Assembly: GCF_003841465.1 (NCBI RefSeq)
Contig: NZ_REFZ01000009.1
Location: 62,001-126,000 of the forward strand
Origin: Natrarchaeobius oligotrophus
Lineage (GTDB): Archaea; Halobacteriota; Halobacteria; Halobacteriales; Natrialbaceae
Direction: 5' to 3'
DNA length: 64,000 bases
Under the pieces are notes generated by a model. It saw only the letters and a program-made list of their open reading frames with translations, did not search any database and had not been told where the DNA came from. The translations under genes were made by a program, and so were the position numbers. This document shows positions 17,463 through 25,615 of the stretch, one piece after another (the first letter of the stretch is position 1; every line of letters begins with the position of its first letter).

Positions 17463-18296
17463 ATGCAGTTCACACGGGAGCAATCCCTCGAACGACTGCG
17501 ATCGGTGGTAGAGAGCGGTGAACCGATAATCGGCGCGGGTGCGGGAACGGGAATTTCGGCGAAGTTCGCCGAGCAGGGCGGGGTCGACCTCCTGATCATC
17601 TACAACTCCGGGCGGTATCGGATGAACGGCCGGGGATCGCTGGCCGGATTGCTCCCGTACGGCGACGCGAACGAGATCGTCGTCGAGATGGGCCACGAAG
17701 TGTTGCCGGTCGTCGAGGACACGCCCGTCCTGGCCGGGGTCAACGGGACCGATCCGTTCCGGCAGATGGACGTCTTCGTCGAGGACCTGAAACGGCGCGG
17801 GTTCTCCGGCGTTCAGAACTTCCCGACCGTCGGCCTCTTCGAGGAGGAAACGCAGTTCCGTCGGAACATCGAGGAGACCGGGATGGGATACGACAAGGAG
17901 GTCGACATGATCCAGGAGGCCGCCGAACAGGACATGCTGACGTGCCCGTACGTGTTCACCGAAGAGCAAGCCCGAGAGATGACCGAGGCGGGTGCCGACG
18001 TCGTCGTCTCGCACATGGGGTTGACGACGTCCGGCGACATCGGCGCCGAAACCGCGCTCGGGCTGGAGGAGGCCGCCGAGCGCGTCCAGGCGCACCACGA
18101 CGCCGCAAAAGCGGTCGACGACGACGTCATCGTCATCTGTCACGGCGGACCGATCGCCTGGCCGGACGACGCCGAATACGTCCTGAACAACACCGACGGC
18201 GTCGTCGGCTTCTTCGGTGCGTCAAGCCTCGAGCGGCTGCCGACGGAGGAGGCGATTCGAAACCAGGCCCGCGAGTTCAAGGAGATCGAGTTCTGA
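17463..18296 (+). CDS. Phosphoenolpyruvate hydrolase-like TIM-barrel protein
   Basis: 277 residues, the TIM-barrel domain known as PEP_hydrolase-like (the C-terminal part of plant Tm-1). Family blocks are IGAGAGTGISAKFAEQGG (about 22-39), IYNSGRYRMNGRGSLAGLL (about 45-63) and NFPTVGLFEEETQFRRN (about 119-135). MGLTTSGDIGAE and CHGGPIAWPDDAEYVL follow near 180 and 222. The real reaction of the family is unsettled despite its name. It is separated by a single base from the Tm-1-like ATP-binding gene, and the two are fused in plants and many fungi, so they surely act together. Confidence 0.88.
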   Translation: MQFTREQSLERLRSVVESGEPIIGAGAGTGISAKFAEQGGVDLLIIYNSGRYRMNGRGSLAGLLPYGDANEIVVEMGHEVLPVVEDTPVLAGVNGTDPFRQMDVFVEDLKRRGFSGVQNFPTVGLFEEETQFRRNIEETGMGYDKEVDMIQEAAEQDMLTCPYVFTEEQAREMTEAGADVVVSHMGLTTSGDIGAETALGLEEAAERVQAHHDAAKAVDDDVIVICHGGPIAWPDDAEYVLNNTDGVVGFFGASSLERLPTEEAIRNQAREFKEIEF

Positions 18297-18297
18297 T

Positions 18298-19515
18298 ATG
18301 ACGGTCGTCATCGTCGGAACGGTCGATACGAAAGGCGAGGAGATCGGTTTCGCCCGGGACGTCCTCGAGGCCGAAGGAGTCGACGTTCACGTGGTCGACA
18401 CGGGGGTTATCGACGAGCCGTCGTTCGAGCCGGACACGTCCGCCGACGAGGTTGCTCGAGCCGCGGACACCACGCTCGAGTCCCTTCGCGAAGACGCCGA
18501 TCGCGGTCGGGCGATGGAAGCCATGGGTGAGGGGGCGGCCGCCGTCGTCAATCGCATTCACGATGCTGGCGAACTTGACGGCGTGCTCGGGCTGGGCGGC
18601 TCGGGGAACACGTCCATCGCGACGACGGCGATGCGCGCGCTTCCCGTCGGTGTGCCGAAGCTGATGGTGTCGACGATGGCGTCGGGCGACGTCGAGCCGT
18701 ACGTCGGCGCGAAGGACGTGATGATGATGTATTCCGTCGCGGATATCGAAGGGCTCAACCGGCTCTCCCAGCGGGTGATCGCCAACGCGGCGCTCGCAAT
18801 GGTCGGCATGGTCACCAACGAACCGGACGTCGAGATTTCGGACGCGCCGACGATCGGCATCACGATGTTCGGCGTCACCACGCCGTGCGTCCAGACGGCG
18901 AGGGAGTACCTCGAGGAACAGGGCTACGAGACGATCGTCTTCCACGCGACCGGAACCGGCGGTACCGCGATGGAAAATCTCGTCCGCCAGGGCATCATCG
19001 ACGGCGTTCTGGACGTCACGACCACAGAGTGGGCGGACGAGCTCGTCGGCGGCGTTCTGAACGCCGGCCCCGATCGCCTCGACGCCGCCGCGGAGACGGG
19101 GACGCCGCAGGTGGTCTCGACCGGCGCGCTCGATATGGTAAACTTCGGACCGAGAGAGTCGGTACCGGACGAGTTCGAGGACAGGCAGTTCCACATTCAC
19201 AATCCGCAGGTGACGTTGATGCGGACGACGCCGGAGGAAAACGCCGAATTAGGCGAAATCGTCGCCGAGAAGCTCTCGGCCGCGACCGGTCCGACGGCCC
19301 TGTTCCTGCCGCTCGAGGGCGTCTCCATGATCGACGTCGAAGGCGAGGATTTCCACGATCCCGAAGCGGACGCGGCGCTGTTCGATGCGCTGCGGGCGGA
19401 ACTCGCCGAGAACGTCGAACGGCTCGAACTCGAGACCGACGTCAACGACGACGAGTTCGCGCTGGCGATGGCGAAGAAACTCGACGAGTACATGCGCGAG
19501 ACCGGTCGAGCGTAG
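18298..19515 (+). CDS. Tm-1-like ATP-binding domain protein (UPF0261)
   Basis: 405 residues. The start VVIVGTVDTKGEEIGFAR, the glycine-rich LGLGGSGNTSIATTAM (about 93-108), MVSTMASGDVEPYVG (about 120) and HATGTGGTAMENLVRQG (about 215) are the conserved blocks of the UPF0261 family. Plant Tm-1 of this family binds ATP and blocks tomato mosaic virus replication; the bacterial and archaeal role is not established. The ATG at 18298 follows the upstream stop by one base (TGATATG). The genomic setting here supports a metabolic role in acid or aromatic catabolism. Confidence 0.87.
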   Translation: MTVVIVGTVDTKGEEIGFARDVLEAEGVDVHVVDTGVIDEPSFEPDTSADEVARAADTTLESLREDADRGRAMEAMGEGAAAVVNRIHDAGELDGVLGLGGSGNTSIATTAMRALPVGVPKLMVSTMASGDVEPYVGAKDVMMMYSVADIEGLNRLSQRVIANAALAMVGMVTNEPDVEISDAPTIGITMFGVTTPCVQTAREYLEEQGYETIVFHATGTGGTAMENLVRQGIIDGVLDVTTTEWADELVGGVLNAGPDRLDAAAETGTPQVVSTGALDMVNFGPRESVPDEFEDRQFHIHNPQVTLMRTTPEENAELGEIVAEKLSAATGPTALFLPLEGVSMIDVEGEDFHDPEADAALFDALRAELAENVERLELETDVNDDEFALAMAKKLDEYMRETGRA

Positions 19516-19763
19516 CTCGACTCGGCCCCGTCGTTTCCGGTTCGACTCGAGGGCGGCTTCGACCGAAACTCCGCCTTTCGATTACGGTTCCAGAACGACG
19601 CGGAACCTGGCGTCACCGCTTTTCGTGCGTTCGTCGGCTGCGTCGGCCTCCTCGACGGATACCGCCCGCTTTCGGTTCGCTCGTCATCACGTCGTCGGTT
19701 TTCCTCGCTACCACAGTGGAAACACTTAAGTCTGCGAGAGAGCCAGTTAGTGTCACATCACAA

Positions 19764-19769
19764 GAGGTG
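19764..19769 (+). promoter_or_regulatory. Shine-Dalgarno-like GAGGTG that sets the FAH gene start
   Basis: GAGGTG, complementary to the 16S rRNA 3' end, sits seven bases before the ATG at 19777. A TATA-like acacttaagt (19722-19731) would start transcription near 19755, giving a short leader that contains this site. This favours the ATG at 19777 over the GTG at 19750. Confidence 0.5.
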
Positions 19770-19776
19770 TTCAGAG

Positions 19777-20754
19777 ATGAAACTCGCAACTTTCGAACCC
19801 CCGGAAGAGACCTGTCTCGATCAGCGCGTCGGATGCTACGACGACGACGCGGAGACGCTAGTCGACGTCACTGCCGCCTACGCGACATTACTCGCGGAGC
19901 GGGGGGAGCCGTGCCCGAACGAGATCGCACGGGTGCACGCGCCGTCCGACATGATCGCGTTCCTAAAGCGCGGCGAGCGGGCGACGGACGCGGCCGAGGA
20001 GGCGATCGAGTTCGTCCGCGAAACCGACGGCGGTACCGGAATCGACGGCCGTCGACTCAGCTACGACGTCGACGAGGTGTCCCTCCTCAGTCCCGTTCCC
20101 AACCCGACGTCCGTTCGCGACTACATGGTCGTAGAAGAGCACGTTCGGAACGCACTCGGCGACGACATCCCGGACGAGTGGTTCGAGTTGCCGGTGTATT
20201 ACAAGGCGGACAGCAACTGCATCGGCCACCCCAACCAGGATATCGAGTGGCCGAGCTACACCGAGGAGATGGATTACGAGCTGGAACTCGCCGCGGTTAT
20301 CGGGAAAGAGGGTCGCGATATCGCCGCGGAAGACGCCGACGAGTACATCGCCGGCTACACCATCTACAACGATCTCAGCGCTCGAGATATGCAATTTCGA
20401 GAGATGGAGGTGAATCTCGGTCCTTCCAAGGGAAAGGATTTCAACGGATCGAACGTGCTGGGTCCGTACCTCGTCACTCCGGATTCGATCCGGATAGACG
20501 ACGTGCAGATGACGGCTCGCGTAAACGGTGAGGTCTGGTCCGAGGGGACGCTCGGAGCGATGCAGCACTCGTTCGGGGAGATGATCGAACACACCTCTCA
20601 GAGCCAGTATCTCTATCCGGGAGACGTACTCGGCAGCGGAACGATCGGAATGGGCTGTGGACTCGAGATGGATCGGTATCTCAGCCGAGGCGACACCGTC
20701 GAACTCGAGGTCGAAGGCATCGGCACGTTGCGCAACCGAATCGTCGAACTGTGA
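19777..20754 (+). CDS. Fumarylacetoacetate hydrolase family protein
   Basis: 325 residues. The C-terminal FAH fold shows the metal-binding EMDYELELAAVIGKEGRDI (about 165-183) and GYTIYNDLSARDMQ (about 193-206), with FNGSNVLGPYLVTPD and YPGDVLGSGTIGMGCG later. Members hydrolyse or decarboxylate acylpyruvates and ring-cleavage products such as 2-hydroxyhepta-2,4-diene-dioates, or dehydrate 2-keto-3-deoxy acids. An N-terminal domain of about 95 residues precedes the catalytic fold, as in the longer FAH-family members. Its place among dioxygenase genes fits processing of a meta-cleavage product. Confidence 0.9.
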   Translation: MKLATFEPPEETCLDQRVGCYDDDAETLVDVTAAYATLLAERGEPCPNEIARVHAPSDMIAFLKRGERATDAAEEAIEFVRETDGGTGIDGRRLSYDVDEVSLLSPVPNPTSVRDYMVVEEHVRNALGDDIPDEWFELPVYYKADSNCIGHPNQDIEWPSYTEEMDYELELAAVIGKEGRDIAAEDADEYIAGYTIYNDLSARDMQFREMEVNLGPSKGKDFNGSNVLGPYLVTPDSIRIDDVQMTARVNGEVWSEGTLGAMQHSFGEMIEHTSQSQYLYPGDVLGSGTIGMGCGLEMDRYLSRGDTVELEVEGIGTLRNRIVEL

Positions 20755-20845
20755 CCTGCTGAGAGCGTGACCGCGCCGGCGGCTACGCGATTGACAGCCT
20801 ATCCGAAGTGCGAAGCAGAAAAGGTCGTTGCGGCGGCGTCGATCG

Positions 20846-22210
20846 CTACTTCTGTACCCACACCGTCTTCTCGTTTACGAACTCGCGTATTCCCTGCTGA
20901 CTCAGCTCGCGGCCGTATCCGGAGTCCTTGATACCGCCGAACGGAACTCTGGGATCCGATTTGACGATCTCGTTTACGAACACGCAGCCGGCCTCGATTC
21001 GGCCAGCCAGTCGTTCTCCGCGTTCGAGATCCTCCGTCCATACCGATCCACCGAGTCCGTACCGTGTCCGATTCGCGATTTCGATCGCGTCCTCGGCGTC
21101 GTCGGCGCGAATCACCGCAGCGACGGGGCCGAACGTTTCTTCACTCGCCGCCGGACAGTCCCGCGGAACGTCCGTCAGGATCGTCGGCGGATAGAAGTGG
21201 CCGTCTCCCTCGAGGGGTTCTCCGCCGGTTAGGACCGTCGCGCCCGCTTCTCTGCTCCGCTCGACCTGATCGTGAAGCTCTTCCATCAGTCCCGCTCTCG
21301 CCTGCGGTCCGATGTCGGTCGATTCGTCGAGGGGGTCCCCAACGTCCAGTTCGCGAACCGCCTCGACGAATCGATCGGTGAACTCGTCGTAAATCTCGTC
21401 CACGACGACGAACCGTTTGGCGGCGATACACGACTGACCTGAGTTCTGATTTCTCGCCGTCACTGCGGTTTCGACGGCCGACTCGAGCGGGGCATCCTCC
21501 AGTACGACGAACGGATCGCTCCCACCCAGTTCGAGTACGGTCTTTTTCAACTCACGCCCGGCCGTTTCGGCCACTGCCTTGCCGGCGAACTCGCTTCCGG
21601 TTACCGTCACCGCCTGCACCCTCGAGTCCGTTATCACGTCGTCTACCTTTCCCGAACCGATCAACAGCGAGGAGAACGCGTGCTCCGGGAATCCGGCCTC
21701 TTCGAACACCTCCTCGATCGCGAGCGCACAGCCGGGCACGTTCGACGCGTGTTTGAGGACGCCGACGTTGCCGGCGGCCAGCGTCGGAGCCGCGAACCGA
21801 AACGCTTGCCAGAACGGATAGTTCCAGGGCATCACCGCGAGAACGACTCCCAGCGGCTCGTACCGGACGTACGCTTTCGCCTCGGGAACCGTGCCGATCA
21901 CTTCGTCCTGCAGGAACTCGATCGCACGCTCGGCGTAGAACTCGCACCCCCAGGCGCACTTTTCCACCTCGGAAACCGCCTGTGAGATGGGCTTTCCCAT
22001 CTCCCGGGTGATGAGTTCGGCGTACTCCGTTTTGTTCTCCCGGAGAACGTCAGCCGCGTTCGACAGTAACTGCTGGCGCTCTCGGATCTCCGTCTGGCTC
22101 CAGTCGGCGAACGCTCGATCCGCCTCCTCCAGGGCAGTCTCGACCTCGCCGTCGGTGTACTCGGCGTAGCTATCGATAGTCTCCTCAGTAGCTGGATTGA
22201 CGCTGTCCAT
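20846..22210 (-). CDS. NAD(P)-dependent aldehyde dehydrogenase, succinate-semialdehyde-type
   Basis: 454 residues starting at MDSVNPATEET (ATG at 22210). Visible are the cofactor-site VLAVMPWNYPFWQ (about 123-135), VTGSEFAGKAV (about 204), catalytic base Glu227 in ELGGSDPF and the nucleophile Cys261 in NSGQSCIAAKRF. The short length and sequence style match succinate-semialdehyde dehydrogenases of the GabD/Sad group. It probably oxidises a semialdehyde from the degradation pathway to an acid entering the TCA cycle. It is convergent with the FAH gene. Confidence 0.92.
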   Translation of the reverse strand: MDSVNPATEETIDSYAEYTDGEVETALEEADRAFADWSQTEIRERQQLLSNAADVLRENKTEYAELITREMGKPISQAVSEVEKCAWGCEFYAERAIEFLQDEVIGTVPEAKAYVRYEPLGVVLAVMPWNYPFWQAFRFAAPTLAAGNVGVLKHASNVPGCALAIEEVFEEAGFPEHAFSSLLIGSGKVDDVITDSRVQAVTVTGSEFAGKAVAETAGRELKKTVLELGGSDPFVVLEDAPLESAVETAVTARNQNSGQSCIAAKRFVVVDEIYDEFTDRFVEAVRELDVGDPLDESTDIGPQARAGLMEELHDQVERSREAGATVLTGGEPLEGDGHFYPPTILTDVPRDCPAASEETFGPVAAVIRADDAEDAIEIANRTRYGLGGSVWTEDLERGERLAGRIEAGCVFVNEIVKSDPRVPFGGIKDSGYGRELSQQGIREFVNEKTVWVQK

Positions 22211-22450
22211 ACTTCGTCGGATGCTACGGAGGCGAAACACCTAATCCTTCCGCAACGATCCGGTGGAGCCGTCGTCTTCCGGTCTCCCTGCTGCCGACTC
22301 GAACCCTCGTGCCGGCCGCTCAGCTCGCCTCGGACGGTCGACTTCGTCGAAAGTCCGACGTTGTACGCGACGGGGTCGTCGTCTCGGACGTGTACGGTCG
22401 CCGGCGCGACTCCAGGGGGACGCTCGACTCCGGATGGGGGTGGACACCGG

Positions 22451-22460
22451 AAATTATATA
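22451..22460 (+). promoter_or_regulatory. TATA box upstream of the VOC gene at 22506
   Basis: aaattatata; the predicted start of transcription is near 22485, giving a leader of about 20 bases that contains GGTGGACAGTGG. Confidence 0.55.
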
Positions 22461-22505
22461 CATTTGTTACTGAAACACAATGGTGGACAGTGGCGTCCCA
22501 CAGCA

Positions 22506-22955
22506 ATGATTGGAACTGCACACCACTACGGCGTTACAGTATCGAATCTCGACGACGTGTTGCCGTTTTACCGCGATACCCTCGGTCTCGAGGTCGTCTC
22601 GGAGGGTCACGTAGAACGCGACACCGAGGATAGCGAAAAGTTCGAACACTTCGTCGGCGTCGACGGCGCGGTCGACGTCGAGGTCGTCTTCCTCGATGCG
22701 GGCGGTTGTCAGATCGAGTTGCTTCAGTACAACCATCCCCCGGGCGACGACGCTCACGGCGCGGACAACAACGACGCCGGCGCGTCGCACTTTTGCCTCG
22801 AGGTCGACGACATCGACGCGGTCTACGAGGAACTCACCGACGAGGGGATCGAATTCATCTACGAACCGATCACGCTCTCGAAAGGCGTTCGCGTGGCGTA
22901 CATGTACGATCCGGAGGGCAACATCGTGGAGCTCTCCGATCGGTCGCGAATGTGA
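22506..22955 (+). CDS. VOC family protein (methylmalonyl-CoA epimerase/glyoxalase-like)
   Basis: 149 residues. The fold is HHYGVTVSNLDDVLPFYRD (metal His near residue 7), VFLDAGGCQIELLQY (about 60-74), ASHFCLEVDDIDAVYEEL (second His near 93) and DPEGNIVELSDR (Glu near 142). The single-domain length and CQIELLQY pattern resemble glyoxalase I / epimerase-like VOC proteins rather than two-domain extradiol dioxygenases. It is followed after 51 bases by the CoxG-like gene. The function is probably lyase or isomerase in the pathway; not provable from sequence. Confidence 0.82.
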   Translation: MIGTAHHYGVTVSNLDDVLPFYRDTLGLEVVSEGHVERDTEDSEKFEHFVGVDGAVDVEVVFLDAGGCQIELLQYNHPPGDDAHGADNNDAGASHFCLEVDDIDAVYEELTDEGIEFIYEPITLSKGVRVAYMYDPEGNIVELSDRSRM

Positions 22956-23006
22956 TCGAACCCACAAAAGATTCAAGTAGAATACGGATAATGATCACGT
23001 ATACCA

Positions 23007-23513
23007 ATGAGTATGATATTCGACGGTGAGTTCGAGACTCACCGCGCTCCCGATGAACTGTGGACCTACTTCGTCGATCCCGATATCGTCGCGGACTGTG
23101 CACCCGGAATGGAAGAGATGAATCGCATCTCGGATTCGGAGTACGAGGCGACGATCACCGTCGGAGTCGGCAGCGTCAAACCAACGTTTTCGGTCGATGC
23201 AACCGTCCTGGAGATGGAAGAGCCGGAAATGCTGGTGATGAAAGCCGAGGGTAGCGGCGGGCGGAAAGGCGCGTTCGAGGCCGTCTCGAGGATGGAAATG
23301 AGCGAGAGCGAGGACGGGGGAACGATTCTGCAGTGGGAGGCCGAAGCGAACGTTTCCGGTATCATCGCCAGTCTCGGCCAGCGTGCCCTGGGGAGCGTGG
23401 CGGAACGACTCATCGGCCAGTTCTTCGACTGCATGGAGGGGAAGGTGGAACAGGGGGTGGACGCGACGCCACGAATGGCACCGAAATCGGACGCCGAGGC
23501 CGATCTCGACTGA
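23007..23513 (+). CDS. CoxG-like SRPBCC protein (carbon monoxide dehydrogenase accessory type)
   Basis: 168 residues. The CoxG/SRPBCC pattern is clear: FDGEFETHRAPDELWTYF (about 5-22), IVADCAPGMEE (about 27), VGVGSVKPTFSVDATV (about 52-67) and a C-terminal amphipathic helix, SVAERLIGQFFDCMEGKVE. CoxG proteins accompany molybdenum hydroxylase operons and are thought to help membrane attachment or maturation of the CoxSML complex. It precedes the first CoxMSL-type genes, separated by the small gene at 23637. The longer acidic insert seen in the second copy (54378-54986) is absent. Confidence 0.87.
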   Translation: MSMIFDGEFETHRAPDELWTYFVDPDIVADCAPGMEEMNRISDSEYEATITVGVGSVKPTFSVDATVLEMEEPEMLVMKAEGSGGRKGAFEAVSRMEMSESEDGGTILQWEAEANVSGIIASLGQRALGSVAERLIGQFFDCMEGKVEQGVDATPRMAPKSDAEADLD

Positions 23514-23636
23514 GCGGATTCGACGTATTCGTCTTCGGTGATCTCTTCGGGGGTCGATCGCCGACGTCCTTCGGCTGGCGATTTCGACTGCTTTAATCGG
23601 ACTACTTTTGACCCCTGGTAACAGAGTACAACTCAC

Positions 23637-23882
23637 ATGGCACAACACTGTCCGGTCTGTGGAGGCGTCTTCGAACACGTGCGACGGGAACGGCCCGAGG
23701 ATCCGTCGTCTCATCCGGACGCGATTCCGGGGCCCAACGCGTCGATCGAAGTCGAGGACCTCTGTCGAACCGACGACGAAGATCAGTGGGACCGCATCTG
23801 TCACAGAGCAGCGATCGAGCGAGCCCACGGATCGATTATTCCCGTGCTCGAGGTCTTCTATCACTACTACGGCGACGACTGA
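23637..23882 (+). CDS. Small cysteine-containing protein of unknown function
   Basis: 81 residues. It starts with QHCPVCGGVFEHVRR, one CxxC pair that could be half of a zinc finger, and has further Cys at about 43 and 55 and His at 56 and 64 that might complete a metal site. A T-rich cttttga box is about 28 bases before the ATG. It lies between the CoxG and CoxM-like genes on the same strand, suggesting a role tied to the molybdenum enzyme, but I do not recognise a family. Coding status is supported by amino acid composition and promoter only. Confidence 0.55.
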   Translation: MAQHCPVCGGVFEHVRRERPEDPSSHPDAIPGPNASIEVEDLCRTDDEDQWDRICHRAAIERAHGSIIPVLEVFYHYYGDD

Positions 23883-23958
23883 CTGCATTTTTCGCCTTAT
23901 GTCACCCGTAATATGCGGAGGCCGTGGAGAGTCGGATAGTTCACTTCGTCGTCCGAAA

Positions 23959-23984
23959 CTCCCGCTGACGTTCGAGCGGGAGTG
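23959..23984. promoter_or_regulatory. Perfect 9-base inverted repeat upstream of the first coxM-like gene
   Basis: ACTCCCGCT-N8-AGCGGGAGT, ending about 18 bases before the TATA box (aagatttatg, 24003-24012) of the coxM-like gene. The position just upstream of TATA suits an activator site. As a hairpin it could also end the preceding small gene, but no T-tract follows. The word GCGGGAGT recurs before the coxS-like gene. Confidence 0.55.
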
Positions 23985-24043
23985 AGAGTGTTATCCACAG
24001 GCAAAGATTTATGTTCCGGGTGATACCAATTCTACCCTGTACC

Positions 24044-24934
24044 ATGAAATCAGAACCGTTCGTGTATCATTCACCGTCGTCGGTGGAGGAAGTCGTATCG
24101 TTGATGAACGAGCACGATCACGCGGAACTCGTCGCCGGGAACCAGTCGCTCGCGATCCAGATGAACAACCGGTTGGCGACGCCGGATCACCTGATCGACC
24201 TCAACGGCGTCGACGAGCTCGCGTACGTCGACGAGCGCGACGGCGAGATCGAAATCGGCGCGATGACGACCCACAAAACGATCGCCAATTCGGACGCTAT
24301 CGATCGCACGGTGCCGATCCTCGCGGAGGCTGCACAGCAGATCGCCGGGCCGTCAGTCAGGAACGTGGGGACGCTGGGCGGCGGTATCGGCGAGGCCGAT
24401 CCGGCGGGGAACTATCCGACCGTGCTGACCGCACTGGACGCGACGATCACGATCACGTCGGAGTCCGGCGACCGCGACGTCGGCGTCGACGAGTTCTTCA
24501 TCGCGTACATGATGACCGAGGTCGGTGAGAACGAGATGATCACCGGTGCCACGGTTCCGACCGACCCGTTCCCGATCGGCCGGACCGGAATGTCGTTCCT
24601 CGAGCTCAAACGCGTTCCACACACCTGGCCGAAACTGAGCGCGGCGGGGATCGTGCGAGTCGACGATCCGACTCGGGACGATCCCACCGTCGAGGAGGCG
24701 CGTTTGACGTTCGCCAACGCGTCGGACACGCCGCTCCGCGTGGAGGCGGCCGAGAGTGCGGTCGAAGGAACGTCGCTCACCGACGACGCGCTCGAGGAAG
24801 CTGCAGAAATCGCGATGGACAGCGCCGATCCGGCGGACGAGATGCAGGCCGAAGCCGAGTACAAAGAAGAACAGGTCGGCATCTTCACCAAACGTGCGCT
24901 CCGAGAGGCGTACGATCGCGCTCTTGACCAGTAG
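24044..24934 (+). CDS. Molybdenum hydroxylase FAD-binding subunit (CoxM/XdhB-like)
   Basis: 296 residues from the ATG at 24044, about 32 bases after a TATA box. The FAD-binding type 5 fold shows LVAGNQSLAIQMNNRLATPD (about 31-50) and NVGTLGGGIGEADPAGNYPT (about 107-126), both variants of the usual AGGHSL and TIGGNIAHADPASD. The C-terminal CO-dehydrogenase flavoprotein domain follows. It carries electrons from the 2Fe-2S subunit to a quinone or other acceptor. It forms a three-subunit hydroxylase with the two following genes. The departures from the FAD consensus suggest a distinct subfamily. Confidence 0.9.
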   Translation: MKSEPFVYHSPSSVEEVVSLMNEHDHAELVAGNQSLAIQMNNRLATPDHLIDLNGVDELAYVDERDGEIEIGAMTTHKTIANSDAIDRTVPILAEAAQQIAGPSVRNVGTLGGGIGEADPAGNYPTVLTALDATITITSESGDRDVGVDEFFIAYMMTEVGENEMITGATVPTDPFPIGRTGMSFLELKRVPHTWPKLSAAGIVRVDDPTRDDPTVEEARLTFANASDTPLRVEAAESAVEGTSLTDDALEEAAEIAMDSADPADEMQAEAEYKEEQVGIFTKRALREAYDRALDQ

Positions 24935-25025
24935 CACGTACCAACCACCGCAGTCGAACCACGTAACCGCTCGGTCACCATCGATTCGGACAGGGCAAAA
25001 AACGAGGTTGAACTGGTCGCACGCG

Positions 25026-25040
25026 GGAGTCACGTACTCC
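25026..25040. promoter_or_regulatory. Inverted repeat GGAGT-CACGT-ACTCC before the coxS-like gene
   Basis: Perfect five-base arms, 55 bases before the coxS-like start, in the 160-base gap after coxM. It contains GCGGGAGT (25023-25030), the same eight-mer as the right arm of the repeat at 23959-23984, suggesting one regulator for both. Confidence 0.4.
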
Positions 25041-25094
25041 TCAGCGAAAAAACTAAGACGCCTGGAAAGAAAGACAGAATCTGTGCGTTAAACC

Positions 25095-25613
25095 ATGATA
25101 GACAATACCAGTGATCGGCCTACGCAGGAGATTACTCTCACCGTCAACGGAAACGAAATCACCGAGGAGGTAGAGCCTCGCCACAAGTTATCGGACTTCT
25201 TGCGATATCGGGCCGACGAAACGGACGTCAGGGTGGGTTGTGAACACGGTGCCTGCGGGGCGTGTACCGTGGAGGTAGATGGGAAGAACGTGAAATCGTG
25301 TATGCTCTTTGCCGTTCAGGCGGACGGTTCTGAGGTTCTAACGTCGAAGGCCCTCAACGACGACGACGAGCTAGGTCCGATTCAGGAAGCCTTCCACGAA
25401 AACCACGCACTCCAGTGCGGATTTTGTACGAGTGGATTTATTATGGCGACGAAGGAGTTGCTGGAAGAGAACCCCGATCCCGACCGCGAGGAGATCGTCG
25501 AGGGTCTCTCGGACAACATCTGTCGGTGTACAGGATACGTGAACATCATCAAAGCGGTGGAAGACGCCGCCGATCGAATAGATACGGTAAGCCAGGCTAC
25601 GGGTGACGACTAA
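25095..25613 (+). CDS. Molybdenum hydroxylase 2Fe-2S subunit (CoxS/XdhC-type small subunit)
   Basis: 172 residues with two iron-sulphur domains. The N-terminal plant-type cluster is GCEHGACGACTVEVDG (about 49-64) with a fourth Cys in VKSC. The C-terminal cluster is CGFCTSGF (about 111-118) plus NICRCTGY (about 143-150). It passes electrons from the molybdopterin subunit to FAD. It ends two bases before the large subunit gene. An N-terminal extension of about 10 residues precedes the ferredoxin fold. Confidence 0.95.
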   Translation: MIDNTSDRPTQEITLTVNGNEITEEVEPRHKLSDFLRYRADETDVRVGCEHGACGACTVEVDGKNVKSCMLFAVQADGSEVLTSKALNDDDELGPIQEAFHENHALQCGFCTSGFIMATKELLEENPDPDREEIVEGLSDNICRCTGYVNIIKAVEDAADRIDTVSQATGDD

Positions 25614-25615
25614 CC

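Noticed and set aside
17463-19515. Antiviral defence module based on the Tm-1 name
   Set aside because: The antiviral activity is specific to plant Tm-1 binding a tobamovirus protein. No defence genes are nearby, and the context is metabolic.
18885-20531. Plus-strand frame (548 residues) across the Tm-1-like and FAH genes
   Set aside because: Arg-rich shadow covering two well-supported genes in another frame.
23959-23984. Intrinsic terminator for the small gene at 23637
   Set aside because: The stem is perfect, but no T-tract follows and it lies right before a promoter, so a regulatory site is the better reading, though not excluded.
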